A stretch of DNA of 64,000 nucleotides, from assembly GCA_017429835.1 (NCBI GenBank), contig JAFROD010000007.1, positions 35,704 to 99,703 on the forward strand, in the 5' to 3' direction. Shown piece after piece: positions 16,319 to 24,463 of the stretch. This stretch comes from Oscillospiraceae bacterium. GTDB taxonomy: Bacteria; Bacillota; Clostridia; Oscillospirales; Oscillospiraceae. A program made the position numbers and the translations under genes. Position 1 is the first letter of the stretch, and every line of letters starts with the position of its first letter. The notes beneath the pieces were generated by a model that did no database searches, had not been told where the DNA came from, and saw only the letters and a program-made list of their open reading frames with translations.

Positions 16319-17914
16319 ATGAGTAGTAGAAGAATGAAAAGTGCGAAATTGCCGGAAGCGGAGTATTGCGAGAGTCCGTTTCCTGATATGTTGGTGCGGG
16401 TGAGCTTTCATGAGCGAAAGAATGGCGTGTATATTACGGGAGTCGCCCGCAGCAGAAAGACACACAAGCAGATCTTGCCATTAATCAAGCATACGAAAAC
16501 GATTCAGCGCGGCGAGTCGTTAGACGCGTGCAAGCGGACAATCGTTAGTCTTGTCAGCGCGTCCTATCAAGCCCGTGTATGCAGAGACGACGCCAATGCA
16601 AATTTGCTTGATAACGGTGAAAACAGATTTGTACTCGCATTGCAAACGTACATGGAGGAGAATAACACGTTTCCTAATTGGGCAAAGACCACGCAGACGC
16701 AGTATTTCAAACTTTACAATCGCGTGTTTGGTCTTTTGCAGGATGTGCAGAACAACGCAATCCTGACCGACGTCGATCTGGAGCCGGTCAAGGATGTTCT
16801 GAGAAAGCAGGTGTCGCAATCGAAACACTCCTACAAGAGTATCGAGCTGAATGAGAACCGTGTGCGAGCGATTGTTCATCATGCGTCGTCTGTTTACCGG
16901 ATCGTCTCAGCGTTTTGGAATGAAAAGTATCCGAAGAAACGTCTCCCTGAACCGCAGTGGAGTATGGATAATCCAAAAAAGTCAAGTAAAGAGCAGCTCA
17001 AAATGCTTGACCCGCGGACAAGGGAAAAATTCTGCCGCGAGCTCTACACTCTGTCTGAGACGCAGCCGGCATTGGTGAAGAGCGCCGTGCTGATGCTGCT
17101 CAACCTGCGGACTGCGGAAGCCGCCGCAGTAGAAGAAAAAGACGTGCAGTTTTATGACGATGAGGAAGTCGGATCATACAGCGTCGTAAACGTGTTTTTC
17201 CAGACTTCGGACGGTATTCAAAAAACGCCGATGTTGAAAACGAAGCAGAGCACCCGTATGATTCCTGCAGGATTCTGGCATACCGAGGTGTTAAAGAGGT
17301 GCTTTGCTGCACTTCAAGCATCCGGAGAACCCGGAATGGTCGGATCCGGCGACCTCGCCGAGTGGATTCTGGAGCGGTTAATCGCGGCAGGATGCAATGT
17401 TGAAAATGTAAAGCCGCCGGCAAGCGAGCTGGATGACGTCGGATCATTAGCGGCGTACATACTTCGCCGTGACGCGGCTTCGCTTATGAAAAATCTGATG
17501 GGTATGGCCAGTTATGAGATCGACTTTCTTATGGGACACAAGACGAAGATAAGCAAGGCGGCACGGTCTGATTTGCGGCTGGCGGAACAGCAGAAGAAAC
17601 TGGTTGCTAAAATGAACCGCTTTTGCTATATGGATACGTTAACTAACTCTCCCGCCGTTACGCCCATCCGATTGGCGCACGGGGTCGAGCTGCAAACAAT
17701 CGACTATCATGAACTTCGTTTGCAGACGCCGCAGTACGCCACGCGCTGTGAATTGGAATTCAAGGCAAGTGAGCCCGGAGAAAGCATCTCGATTGTCTGC
17801 CCAGCAGAATTGGCTGATAAACTGCAACTCCGCTCAAAGAAGGAAATTACCATGATTAAGCCGGCGCTGGGCTGCGTCACGAAGGAGGATGATTATGAAA
17901 AAGCCAAAGATTAG
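16319..17914 (+). CDS. Tyrosine-recombinase-like protein A of a tandem pair
   Basis: 531 residues from the ATG at 16319 (GGGGGTGA upstream; a GTG at 16310 is less likely). The C-terminal half shows a recombinase signature: Arg264 (MLLNLRTAEAAAVEEKDV), Lys near 307 in LKTKQSTRMIP, AAYILRRDAASLMKN with Arg383/384 where HxLR is expected (the first His is Tyr), FLMGHK with His407, and a candidate nucleophile Tyr437 (NRFCYMD). It is much longer than ordinary integrases; about 90 residues follow the Tyr. It overlaps the next gene by 20 bp. Sequence divergence makes activity uncertain. Confidence 0.68.
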   Translation: MSSRRMKSAKLPEAEYCESPFPDMLVRVSFHERKNGVYITGVARSRKTHKQILPLIKHTKTIQRGESLDACKRTIVSLVSASYQARVCRDDANANLLDNGENRFVLALQTYMEENNTFPNWAKTTQTQYFKLYNRVFGLLQDVQNNAILTDVDLEPVKDVLRKQVSQSKHSYKSIELNENRVRAIVHHASSVYRIVSAFWNEKYPKKRLPEPQWSMDNPKKSSKEQLKMLDPRTREKFCRELYTLSETQPALVKSAVLMLLNLRTAEAAAVEEKDVQFYDDEEVGSYSVVNVFFQTSDGIQKTPMLKTKQSTRMIPAGFWHTEVLKRCFAALQASGEPGMVGSGDLAEWILERLIAAGCNVENVKPPASELDDVGSLAAYILRRDAASLMKNLMGMASYEIDFLMGHKTKISKAARSDLRLAEQQKKLVAKMNRFCYMDTLTNSPAVTPIRLAHGVELQTIDYHELRLQTPQYATRCELEFKASEPGESISIVCPAELADKLQLRSKKEITMIKPALGCVTKEDDYEKAKD

Positions 17915-19694
17915 GATCACAAAAGATGCGCCGATCAACCTCGCAAGTACTACCGCCGAGGAGCTTCTGGATAGCAAAATTACACCCGAACTGAACGAAG
18001 CCGGGCAGTTAGTGAAATTAGCAGGTTGTATGGAAGTCAGCGGCGTAACCTTGCGGTTCTCGCTCAGCCATCAGTGCGCCGAAAGCAGCAGCCCTTATCG
18101 GGGAACGATCTGTATCATTGATCCCGCTACAGGACGCATCATGAAAGCGGGCGACACCGACAGAAGCAAACGCGAGAAGTCCCTGAAAAATAAGCGTGCA
18201 AAAAGGAATACTGAGAACGGCGATGGAAGCTCTGCCGATACGGATCAGACAGAGGTTCCAGCAGAACGCGACTCTGATAGACCGCTGCTGTTGCGGCGGC
18301 AGATCACTTTTAAGTCCAAAAAGTTTGCGGCAGACGCGCCGTATTCCGACATCTGCAAAGAACTCGCAGAGTACTTGGTTGATCGGGGCAAGCGGCTCTG
18401 TCATGATAATCTCTCGACGATTTATAACCGCATTTTTGAAAGTGTTACCCCAAAAACAATCACGCCGCTCATTGCGCTTATGCTTTACTTTGATACCTTT
18501 GTTTCCAAAACCAGAAGTCAAATGAAAGCCGATGCGCGCAAACGCTTAAAAAAGGAGTTCGAACTGTTTCTGCATCAGTTGCCGGAAAAGAGCATGAGTA
18601 GTTTTATCAAACGCGATTTTCGCCGCAATCTGCGCTTTCAGAAATTGAGCGGAGCAAAAATCAAGGCGCTTCATGACTTTTGGGATTACTGCAGCAGTGA
18701 GCATTACTGTGAGGTAATGGACAATCCGATCCCGCTCCCCGAAAAGCGGGCAGAATCTGAATTGGAGAGAATAAAAGCCGCTTCTACGCCGAGAATTCTC
18801 TCCACTGATCAGATTGCCAAATTATATCAGTATTGCCTTGATGCACGTGACGGGCTGGCGTGCGGCATTTGTCTGCTGCTGAACGGGTACGCGGAAGATT
18901 TCAGTCGGAAACTAAAATGGAAGGACGTCTCGTTTGAGAAGGGTCTTGTCTTGATTCTGAATTACCAGGCTGAACGCACCGCGGCAACCAAGGACTACAC
19001 GAGACCGTGCAATATGTTACTTGGGCAACTCCTGCAGCACCGCTATCAGGCTCTTCTGGAAAGCGGCGATTATAAAGAGAACAAGCTGAAGGAAATGCCG
19101 ATCGTATCCGATAAATCTCCGGAAAAGGTCTTGGATAACAAGGCGTTTGTAGAGCGGTGCACGTCGGTATTGGGAAGCTGCGGCGTTAAACCGGAGGTCT
19201 TCTTGAATCTTCAGGGCAAGCGTTGCGCAGCAGCGAAACAGCTGTTGCGGAATACCTACGAATATCTCGTTTGCAGCTGTATGGGCATCGATGACGACGA
19301 TGGAACAAAGAGCTTCTTACTCGGAAGAATGCTTGAATCGACTACAGACAACAACTATGCTTCCTATACTTCGCCGGAGGCAAGCGAGCGCCTTTACGCG
19401 ATTCAAAACCGCTGTCTGCCCGCGTACCCGCTTTCTCAGGAGAAAAAGGTTACGGATCTCGGCAACGGTATGGTTCGGATTACGTTAAATCCCAAAGCGA
19501 CAAACGAGACGTTGACTGTCACCTTGAAAGCAGGTTTCTCGCCTGACGTACAAATCAGTGCTTCTGCCAGACACGGCGTATCCGCAACCGCAAGTGTGCG
19601 GGAGTTGAAGGAAGACGGCACGCCCAAACGCGCCTCGCGGAAAAGCAAAGCGAATAGCGATGTCTGCAAGATTGTCGACACATATAAATCATGA
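17895..19694 (+). CDS. Degenerate tyrosine-recombinase-like protein B of a tandem pair
   Basis: 599 residues from the ATG at 17895 (AAGGAGG six bases upstream). A conserved-looking core around residues 330-500 mirrors a recombinase catalytic domain: GICLLLNGYAEDFSRKLKWK in place of the first Arg box (Arg replaced by Tyr), AAKQLLRNTYEYLVCS in place of HxLRHT, and LLGRMLESTTDNNYASYT in place of LGHxxxxTT..Y, keeping the Tyr but losing the His. It may be a regulatory or structural partner of protein A. A basic, low-complexity linker (KREKSLKNKRAKRN) lies near 100. The C-terminal 80 residues are Lys/Arg-rich. Confidence 0.55.
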   Translation: MKKPKIRITKDAPINLASTTAEELLDSKITPELNEAGQLVKLAGCMEVSGVTLRFSLSHQCAESSSPYRGTICIIDPATGRIMKAGDTDRSKREKSLKNKRAKRNTENGDGSSADTDQTEVPAERDSDRPLLLRRQITFKSKKFAADAPYSDICKELAEYLVDRGKRLCHDNLSTIYNRIFESVTPKTITPLIALMLYFDTFVSKTRSQMKADARKRLKKEFELFLHQLPEKSMSSFIKRDFRRNLRFQKLSGAKIKALHDFWDYCSSEHYCEVMDNPIPLPEKRAESELERIKAASTPRILSTDQIAKLYQYCLDARDGLACGICLLLNGYAEDFSRKLKWKDVSFEKGLVLILNYQAERTAATKDYTRPCNMLLGQLLQHRYQALLESGDYKENKLKEMPIVSDKSPEKVLDNKAFVERCTSVLGSCGVKPEVFLNLQGKRCAAAKQLLRNTYEYLVCSCMGIDDDDGTKSFLLGRMLESTTDNNYASYTSPEASERLYAIQNRCLPAYPLSQEKKVTDLGNGMVRITLNPKATNETLTVTLKAGFSPDVQISASARHGVSATASVRELKEDGTPKRASRKSKANSDVCKIVDTYKS

Positions 19695-19706
19695 CACCTA
19701 AAAAGC

Positions 19707-19741
19707 AAGCCGGTTCCCTCGATATCCGGGTGGACCGGCTT
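19707..19741. terminator. Terminator between recombinase B and the AbrB-type gene
   Basis: AAGCCGGT (19707-19714) pairs with ACCGGCTT (19734-19741). On the minus strand the stem is followed by GCTTTTTAG, so it should stop transcripts of the antitoxin-like gene; the plus-strand T-run is weaker. Confidence 0.65.
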
Positions 19742-19762
19742 CTATATTGAAGACGTGTGGAA

Positions 19763-20032
19763 CTACCATTGCTCCGTCCCTTGCGGAACGCCCCAATCCA
19801 CTTCACCATCCTCTTGCATTCTGTCAATTTGATCCATCGGCTTCCCGTAAAACGCAGTCAAGCGTTCTTCTACCGAGCGGTGCCGCTTCGGCGCCGCCTT
19901 TTCTTCTGTAATCGCATCGCCGGATCGGACAATCGCAACGCGGTCTTCTTCATGAAGCCCCAAAGCATCCAATGTTTCTGCAGGAATGCGTATCCCTGCT
20001 CTTTTCGCCAACTTACGGATCGACGTGAACAT
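19763..20032 (-). CDS. AbrB/MazE-type antitoxin-like protein without visible toxin
   Basis: 89 residues. The N-terminal 45 residues (SIRKLAKRAGIRIPAETLDA and LGLHEEDRVAIVRSGDAI) form a swapped-hairpin AbrB DNA-binding domain as in MazE and VapB antitoxins. The acidic C-terminal part (EERLTAFYGKPMDQIDRMQE, then DGEVDWGVP) resembles toxin-binding tails. No PIN or MazF gene is adjacent; downstream is a terminator. It could be an orphan left after toxin loss, or a free-standing regulator of the element. Confidence 0.7.
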   Translation of the reverse strand: MFTSIRKLAKRAGIRIPAETLDALGLHEEDRVAIVRSGDAITEEKAAPKRHRSVEERLTAFYGKPMDQIDRMQEDGEVDWGVPQGTEQW

Positions 20033-20116
20033 TGATAATCGCCCCCTCAGTTAGAGTATAAGAGAATCCGCAGCAAGAGTCAATGATCATTTGCAGATAA
20101 AGAAATGCCGCGGCGC

Positions 20117-20206
20117 TCAATCATTTCGCGCCAATGCTTCAAAAGCGGCACGATGCTCCCGGAGGATTCGTCCTGCAACGAACATCAACTTTTCGTCCTC
20201 GGTCAT
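20117..20206 (-). CDS. Possible 29-residue peptide or truncated gene
   Basis: Reading MTEDEKLMFVAGRILREHRA and then AFEALARND before TGA. The amphipathic helix looks protein-like and not random, but no good ribosome site precedes the ATG and the product is very short. It may be the start of a gene cut off by the element boundary. The remaining sequence of the 20033-20381 gap is described under the 11-bp repeats and the terminator. Confidence 0.3.
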   Translation of the reverse strand: MTEDEKLMFVAGRILREHRAAFEALARND

Positions 20207-20281
20207 TTTTTCAAAAACAATAGATTATTGATAATTTGATTATCCGGATTGTAATGTAACGCATCGTCATAAAAACGGCTA

Positions 20282-20314
20282 TTCCACACAAATTCTACAC
20301 AAACTCTACACAAA
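20282..20314. repeat. Three tandem 11-bp repeats near the tRNA-Pro 3' end
   Basis: TTCCACACAAA, TTCTACACAAA and CTCTACACAAA at 20282, 20293 and 20304, directly abutting. One helical turn per unit puts all copies on the same DNA face. They lie 27 bp from the tRNA terminator on the element side, where integrase arm sites would be expected. Confidence 0.6.
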
Positions 20315-20341
20315 CCGCTGTTCAGCCTCTTGAATAAAAGT

Positions 20342-20380
20342 GGAAAGTCCTCGGAAACGCAGTGTTTCCAAGGACTTTCC
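20342..20380 (-). terminator. Terminator of the tRNA-Pro gene
   Basis: 17-bp arms GGAAAGTCCTCGGAAAC (20342-20358) and GTTTCCAAGGACTTTCC (20364-20380), one mismatch, 5-nt loop; followed on the minus strand by ACTTTTATT. It starts one base after the tRNA CCA end. Confidence 0.8.
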
Positions 20381-20381
20381 G

Positions 20382-20458
20382 TGGTCCGAGTGACTGGATT
20401 CGAACCAGCGGCCTCTTGAACCCCATTCAAGCGCGATACCAAACTTCGCTACACCCGG
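20382..20458 (-). tRNA. tRNA-Pro (anticodon GGG)
   Basis: A 77-nt cloverleaf with encoded CCA. Acceptor CCGGGTG/CACTCGG (one G-U pair), D stem GCGA/TCGC with AGTTTGGTA, anticodon stem CTTGA/TCAAG around ATGGGGT (GGG at 34-36), T arm GCTGG-TTCGAAT-CCAGT, discriminator A and CCA at 20384-20382. tRNA 3' ends are common integration targets, and the accessory region lies on this side. Confidence 0.95.
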
Positions 20459-20477
20459 ATATTTATTTTGCGGATGT

Positions 20478-20506
20478 ATAATAACATATCCGGGTGGGTT
20501 TTGCAA
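20478..20506 (-). promoter_or_regulatory. Promoter of tRNA-Pro
   Basis: TTGCAA (20506-20501), 17 nt and TATTAT (20483-20478), 20 nt before the mature tRNA 5' end. Confidence 0.65.
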
Positions 20507-20782
20507 GCACTATTTTCACTTTTTTCGCATTTCCCTTTTTCCTTTTTTCGTAGTCCCGTTCCTGTCAGCTGTTTCCGCGCGCAATCTGAATCCGGCACGG
20601 CAGAAAAGCTGAGCCGTCCAAGCGGAGGTGCATCACGCTCAGGAGGCTCGCAGCTTTCTCTCTCTGAGGGGTTACGTTTTTCTTCGATATGTTGTATGAT
20701 TCATGTGGAAGTCTGACCGACTCTCGCTTTGGGCGTATGGGCTGTGGCAATTTGCATCAGCAGGGTTTCGGCAGACTTCTTT
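20507..20782. other. Gene-free stretch
   Basis: Between the tRNA promoter and the lipoprotein stop. A minus-strand reading of 20565-20750 gives 61 residues without ribosome site or recognisable domain and is not annotated. GAGCC/GGCTC short inverted repeats occur near 20610-20650. No supported function. Confidence 0.4.
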
Positions 20783-21877
20783 TTATTCGGCGATATAGCT
20801 CAGGTATGCCTCCGAGATCGGATAGCTTTCGAACGCAATGACCTGCATATAGCGATCCGCACCCGCGATGGAGGCGATCGGCGCGACCATCCAGAGCTTC
20901 CCGTCCGGCCCGACGAAGGGGCAGGCGTCGGAGACATATTCCTCGGAGGTCGTTCTTTTCACAAGGTCGTCGAGATCCGGCTTTAGCGAGGGATCCGCCT
21001 CCACCTCTTCCAGGAACGACGCATACTGGTCGAACAGCACCGAGCCCATGACGTCCTTCGCCCTGGCGTTGAAGCTGTCCACCGTATAGCCGAAGTGCGA
21101 CAGGACTTCGACGTCGGAGGCAAACTTGCCGTTGCTCAGATCGACGTTGCAGATGAAGAAGTCCGAGCCCTCGGAAGCATAATACGCATAGTTGACGACA
21201 ATGGAGAGATATTCGCCGGAAATGCCCCAGATATAATCCATGCTGCAGATCCCGGGCATTCCGTACTCGTCCATCGATTTCACGACGTACTCCTGATAGA
21301 CGCCGTCATAGAGCTGCTCGTAGATGATCTCGTTGAGGTAGTCGATCCCCTCTCCGTCGAAGACAATCTTGGGCACGTGGAACTCCATCCGGATGCCGTC
21401 ATGCTTGAGTCCTTCCGTCGCGGCGTCAATGACGGACGCAGTGGAATAGTCCGGCTCCGCAGGCTCGGTATAGGGGATCTGCTCGCTCTCCTCGGTAGAA
21501 AGCAAGGAAGCAGGCTCGGGCTCGTCGCTCGGTTCGATCTGATCGGGCGGCGCAAAATACATCATCGTGCCGCCCCAGTCGAGCGCGAGCCTGTCGTCCT
21601 TCAGCGTGCCCTTGTACGGGCCGCCGAGCGCGTCGATCGTCAGCTCCTCGCCGTCAAGCGTCCATTCCATGCCGACTTCCAGAGAAATACCGAGACGTCC
21701 CGTGCCGTCGGAATCCAGCCGGAGCCATTCGCCGTCCACCGGGCAGTCCTCGCCCAGCATGGTGATCTTGTAACACAGGTACTTGCCATAATAAATGTCC
21801 GGCTTCGCTTCCCCGCCGCAGGCCGCCAGCGAAAGCAGGACGGCAAGGGCAAGGATGATCGCGGTAAGCTTTTTCAT
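20783..21877 (-). CDS. Secreted lipoprotein of unknown function
   Basis: 364 residues from the ATG at 21877 (GGGGAGAG upstream). The start KKLTAIILALAVLLSLAACG is a signal peptide with a lipobox ending at Cys20, so the protein is lipid-anchored outside the membrane. Residues 22-105 form a small beta domain (DIYYGKYLCYKITMLGED, GTGRLGISLEVGMEWTLDG) like those in clostridial lipoproteins. An acidic linker (EPSDEPEPASLLSTEESEQ) leads to a second domain of about 220 residues. No enzyme motif is visible. It is 20 bp downstream of the DUF4428 gene and probably co-transcribed. Confidence 0.8.
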   Translation of the reverse strand: MKKLTAIILALAVLLSLAACGGEAKPDIYYGKYLCYKITMLGEDCPVDGEWLRLDSDGTGRLGISLEVGMEWTLDGEELTIDALGGPYKGTLKDDRLALDWGGTMMYFAPPDQIEPSDEPEPASLLSTEESEQIPYTEPAEPDYSTASVIDAATEGLKHDGIRMEFHVPKIVFDGEGIDYLNEIIYEQLYDGVYQEYVVKSMDEYGMPGICSMDYIWGISGEYLSIVVNYAYYASEGSDFFICNVDLSNGKFASDVEVLSHFGYTVDSFNARAKDVMGSVLFDQYASFLEEVEADPSLKPDLDDLVKRTTSEEYVSDACPFVGPDGKLWMVAPIASIAGADRYMQVIAFESYPISEAYLSYIAE

Positions 21878-21897
21878 GCCGTACTCTCCCCTGTTGA

Positions 21898-22665
21898 TCA
21901 GCCGTTCAGCGCACCGCCGCAGTATTCGCAGCGTCCGCTTGCGTCCGGGATCGTCGTTGCGCCGCAGTAGGGACACTTCACCGCCGTCTTCGGAGCTGCA
22001 GCCGCGGCAGCCGCCGCGCGCGCATTCGTCCGGTACTCGGTCAGCGCCTTGACGATGTCGTTGCCCATGCGCTCGTATTCGCGGTAGTCCACGGGCTTGG
22101 ACGTCGTGCCGCCCAGCAGTCCGCCGCCGGTCTCCATGCTCACGCTGGAGCGGTTCATGCGGAAGCGGATCTCATTGAAGTACGGGCTGTTGACGTTGAT
22201 CGTGATGAAGAAATCATAGCTGTAGCGGTAGCGCGGCGGCACGTAGCTGATGCGCTGCCCGTCCTTGCCCTCGCGGTAGAGCTCGTCGCGGTCTTCGTCG
22301 ATGTCCAGACGGCAGCCGGTGACCTGCGAGAGCGCGATGACGTCGGGATTGGTATCCTGCCACTTAGAGGCAGAGGTCACGATGAAGTTTCCAGCGTCTT
22401 CGTCCAGCAGTACCTTGGTCGAATCGCCGAGGGTTCTCGTCAGATGGAAATCAGCGACCGCCTTCTTGTTCTCCTCGCGGTAGGCAAGCTGCTCCTTGAT
22501 CGACTCCAGCGTGCTGTGACGGCGGTCGTCAAACCACGGCGAGAGCTTTTTCGCGCACTCCTTGCAGAGGTTGCCGTCCTCGAGCTTGCGGTTGCCGAGC
22601 AGTCCGATCTCGCCGCCGCAGACGTCGCAGATCTTCTTTTCAAACAGTTTTCCGAACAGACCCAT
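21898..22665 (-). CDS. DUF4428 zinc-ribbon protein
   Basis: 255 residues, cytoplasmic. The start MGLFGKLFEKKICDVCGGEI and GLLGNRKLEDGNLCKECAKK is the DUF4428 module (CxxC...CxxC). The middle is a mixed alpha/beta region with VTGCRLDIDEDRDELY. An Ala-rich linker (AAAAAAAAPKTAVK) leads to a second zinc ribbon, CPYCGATT...CEYCGG, at the C-terminus. The function of the family is unknown. GAGGAGG precedes the ATG; the lipoprotein gene follows in the same unit. Confidence 0.85.
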   Translation of the reverse strand: MGLFGKLFEKKICDVCGGEIGLLGNRKLEDGNLCKECAKKLSPWFDDRRHSTLESIKEQLAYREENKKAVADFHLTRTLGDSTKVLLDEDAGNFIVTSASKWQDTNPDVIALSQVTGCRLDIDEDRDELYREGKDGQRISYVPPRYRYSYDFFITINVNSPYFNEIRFRMNRSSVSMETGGGLLGGTTSKPVDYREYERMGNDIVKALTEYRTNARAAAAAAAAPKTAVKCPYCGATTIPDASGRCEYCGGALNG

Positions 22666-22731
22666 AAATGTTCCTCCTCAAAATGTATTTCTATTTTGAT
22701 AGTAGCACACTTTCCTCTTTTTGGCAAGATA

Positions 22732-22759
22732 AAAAGGACGTCCATACGGACGTCCTTTT
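22732..22759. terminator. Bidirectional terminator
   Basis: Perfect 12-bp arms AAAAGGACGTCC (22732-22743) and GGACGTCCTTTT (22748-22759) with a 4-nt loop, giving a U-run on either strand. It follows the minus-strand zinc-ribbon membrane protein gene. Confidence 0.85.
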
Positions 22760-22775
22760 CGTCAGGCAGAATTCA

Positions 22776-23237
22776 TTATCCCTTCTTTATGAATTTGCAG
22801 CCGCATTCATAGCATACGTTTCTGTTGCCATATTGTTTCGTGCCGCAGTTGGGGCAGATGATTCTATCGCCGATGATCTCCACCGCGGCGCACATCCTGC
22901 CGTCAACGATTTCGACGCCGTTCTTCTCAAGTCGTTCCTTCGGCTGCATGACGGACGTGTCCTCTTTCGGGTTCACGACCGGTTCCGTCTTCGGATTTGC
23001 AGCAGGTTCCGTCTTTTGCTGCGGCGCAGGCTGCGGAACAACGATCGTTTCCGGCTGCCTGCCTCTGTCCGGCAGCGCAATGACGATCAGCGCGCCGAGA
23101 ACGCCCAACAGGAACGAATACCAAAAGTATTTTGCGTCCGGATATCCCTTTTCCATTGCAGCCTTGCGCATTTCGGTCGCCCAAAACGCTTGAATGACGA
23201 TCACGAGGATCGCTCCGAGAATGATCAGAATCTCCAT
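22776..23237 (-). CDS. Membrane protein with C-terminal zinc ribbon
   Basis: 153 residues. Two hydrophobic helices (EILIILGAILVIVIQAFW and FWYSFLLGVLGALIVIAL) flank a short basic loop. A Pro/Gln/Lys-rich linker containing two NPK-TEP repeats follows, and the end is a zinc ribbon CPNCGTKQ...CYECGCKF. GGGAG precedes the ATG. It is a stand-alone gene followed by a strong terminator. Function unknown. Confidence 0.78.
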   Translation of the reverse strand: MEILIILGAILVIVIQAFWATEMRKAAMEKGYPDAKYFWYSFLLGVLGALIVIALPDRGRQPETIVVPQPAPQQKTEPAANPKTEPVVNPKEDTSVMQPKERLEKNGVEIVDGRMCAAVEIIGDRIICPNCGTKQYGNRNVCYECGCKFIKKG

Positions 23238-23282
23238 TTTTCTTTCTCCCTATGTCCTTAATCCTTAGTGAATACATTTGTC

Positions 23283-23383
23283 GCTACACAAATCCTTGTC
23301 GCCCAAAAGGGACGCAAAGCGGAGGACGCGTTTTTACCATAGAAAAACGCCCCCTTTTCAGCGACAATATGGATTTGTGTAGC
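23283..23383. repeat. 101-nt nested inverted repeat (MITE-like or structured RNA)
   Basis: Outer arms GCTACACAAATCC (23283-23295) and GGATTTGTGTAGC (23371-23383) match perfectly. Inside them TTGTCGC pairs with GCGACAA, AAAAGGG with CCCTTTT, and GCGTTTTT with AAAAACGC. The whole folds into one long interrupted stem between two minus-strand genes. No protein is encoded. Confidence 0.6.
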
Positions 23384-23453
23384 ATAATAACTTTACCAAA
23401 AAAACAATACCCATTTTGCCGTATGCCCGCTTTTTTGTCATGCGCCATGCGAA

Positions 23454-23490
23454 AACGAGGCGGCTTCCGGTTGTTGGAAGCCGCCTCGTT
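23454..23490 (-). terminator. Terminator of the membrane ferredoxin gene
   Basis: 15-bp perfect arms AACGAGGCGGCTTCC (23454-23468) and GGAAGCCGCCTCGTT (23476-23490), 7-nt loop, TTTTC on the minus strand, 12 bp after the stop. Confidence 0.8.
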
Positions 23491-23502
23491 GGAATTACGA
23501 GA

Positions 23503-24333
23503 TCACAGCGCGTTTTTGGGGCAGTTGCGGACGCATTCCATGCACAGAATGCACTCCGTTCCGTTTTTTCGGGTTCTCGCGTTGTCCGTCACGTCCACGT
23601 CCATCGGGCAGACGCGCCTGCACTTTCCGCAATCAATGCACTTTTCCTTGTCGCACCGAATGCGGAACAACGCGAAGTAACTCATGGGCTTCAGGAACAC
23701 CGTGATCGGGCAGATATACTTGCAGAAGGCGCGGTTATCCTTGAACGCAAACGCGAGCGCGATCCCGATGGCGTAATACGCGGCGTTGCCGACGAGGAAC
23801 GCCCAGAACATGATGCGCTCGATATTGCCGACCTTGGCAAGAAAGAGCGCAGACACGAAGATCAGCGACGCGGCGAAGGTGACATACCGGATCCAGCCGA
23901 GTTTTCTGCGCGGCTGCGACGGGGTTTTATAGGGCAGGAAATCCAGCACCATCGCCGTCCAGCAGGCGTAGCCGCACCAACCGCGCCCGAAGAGCAGCGG
24001 ACCGAAAATCTTTGCGACGGCGTAATGAATGGTCGCCGCTTCGAACACGCCCGTAAACAGGTAGTACCAGAATCCCTCGATCTGCATATTCTCATTGCAG
24101 ATCAGCCCCAGATAAACGAGCATATACAGACCCACCAGGAGCTGCACGACGCGCCGCGCGTATTTGTAACCGCCGGCGATCAGGAAGCCGCCGAGGGCGA
24201 TGGAGCCGCCGATGTAACTGAAATTGAGCAGATAGAAGATATTTCCCTTTGTCAACCACAGCGTCACCGCGACCGTCTCAAAAATCAGAAACATCACAAG
24301 CGGCAGCAGATACTTCCGCACCTGTTTCATCAT
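23503..24333 (-). CDS. NapH/RnfB-like membrane ferredoxin (2x[4Fe-4S])
   Basis: 276 residues. Five or six hydrophobic segments come first, with the NapH-type motif GRGWCGYACWTAM at about 120 and CKYICPITVFLKP at about 208 (cysteines near the membrane face). The C-terminal 60 residues hold two [4Fe-4S] sites: CIDCGKCRRVCPMDV and CILCMECVRNCPKNA. The role is electron transfer between a quinol or membrane site and a soluble redox partner; the partner is not identified. GAGAGGTGAT precedes the ATG. It lies downstream of larE, separated by a hairpin. Confidence 0.85.
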   Translation of the reverse strand: MMKQVRKYLLPLVMFLIFETVAVTLWLTKGNIFYLLNFSYIGGSIALGGFLIAGGYKYARRVVQLLVGLYMLVYLGLICNENMQIEGFWYYLFTGVFEAATIHYAVAKIFGPLLFGRGWCGYACWTAMVLDFLPYKTPSQPRRKLGWIRYVTFAASLIFVSALFLAKVGNIERIMFWAFLVGNAAYYAIGIALAFAFKDNRAFCKYICPITVFLKPMSYFALFRIRCDKEKCIDCGKCRRVCPMDVDVTDNARTRKNGTECILCMECVRNCPKNAL

Positions 24334-24417
24334 AGATCACCTCTCTGCGTAAAGCATACCACAATCTGCCCTCGGATTGCAATATATAAGCTAACGCGCC
24401 AAAAAGTGCGCAAGATT

Positions 24418-24457
24418 ATCAAAGCGATGCCCGCGCGGCAGCAAGCATCGCTTTGAT
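24418..24457 (-). terminator. Hairpin after larE
   Basis: 13-bp arms ATCAAAGCGATGC (24418-24430) and GCATCGCTTTGAT (24445-24457) around 14 nt, just past the larE stop; the following T-run is poor, so read-through to the ferredoxin gene is possible. Confidence 0.6.
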
Positions 24458-24463
24458 GTTGTA

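Noticed and set aside
20203..20442. 79-codon minus-strand frame covering the tRNA-Pro 3' half
   Set aside because: It starts inside the tRNA and runs through its terminator; the peptide is a translation of structural RNA sequence.
20565..20750. 61-codon minus-strand frame between tRNA-Pro and the lipoprotein
   Set aside because: No ribosome site and no family resemblance that I can support; composition is compatible with noncoding sequence.
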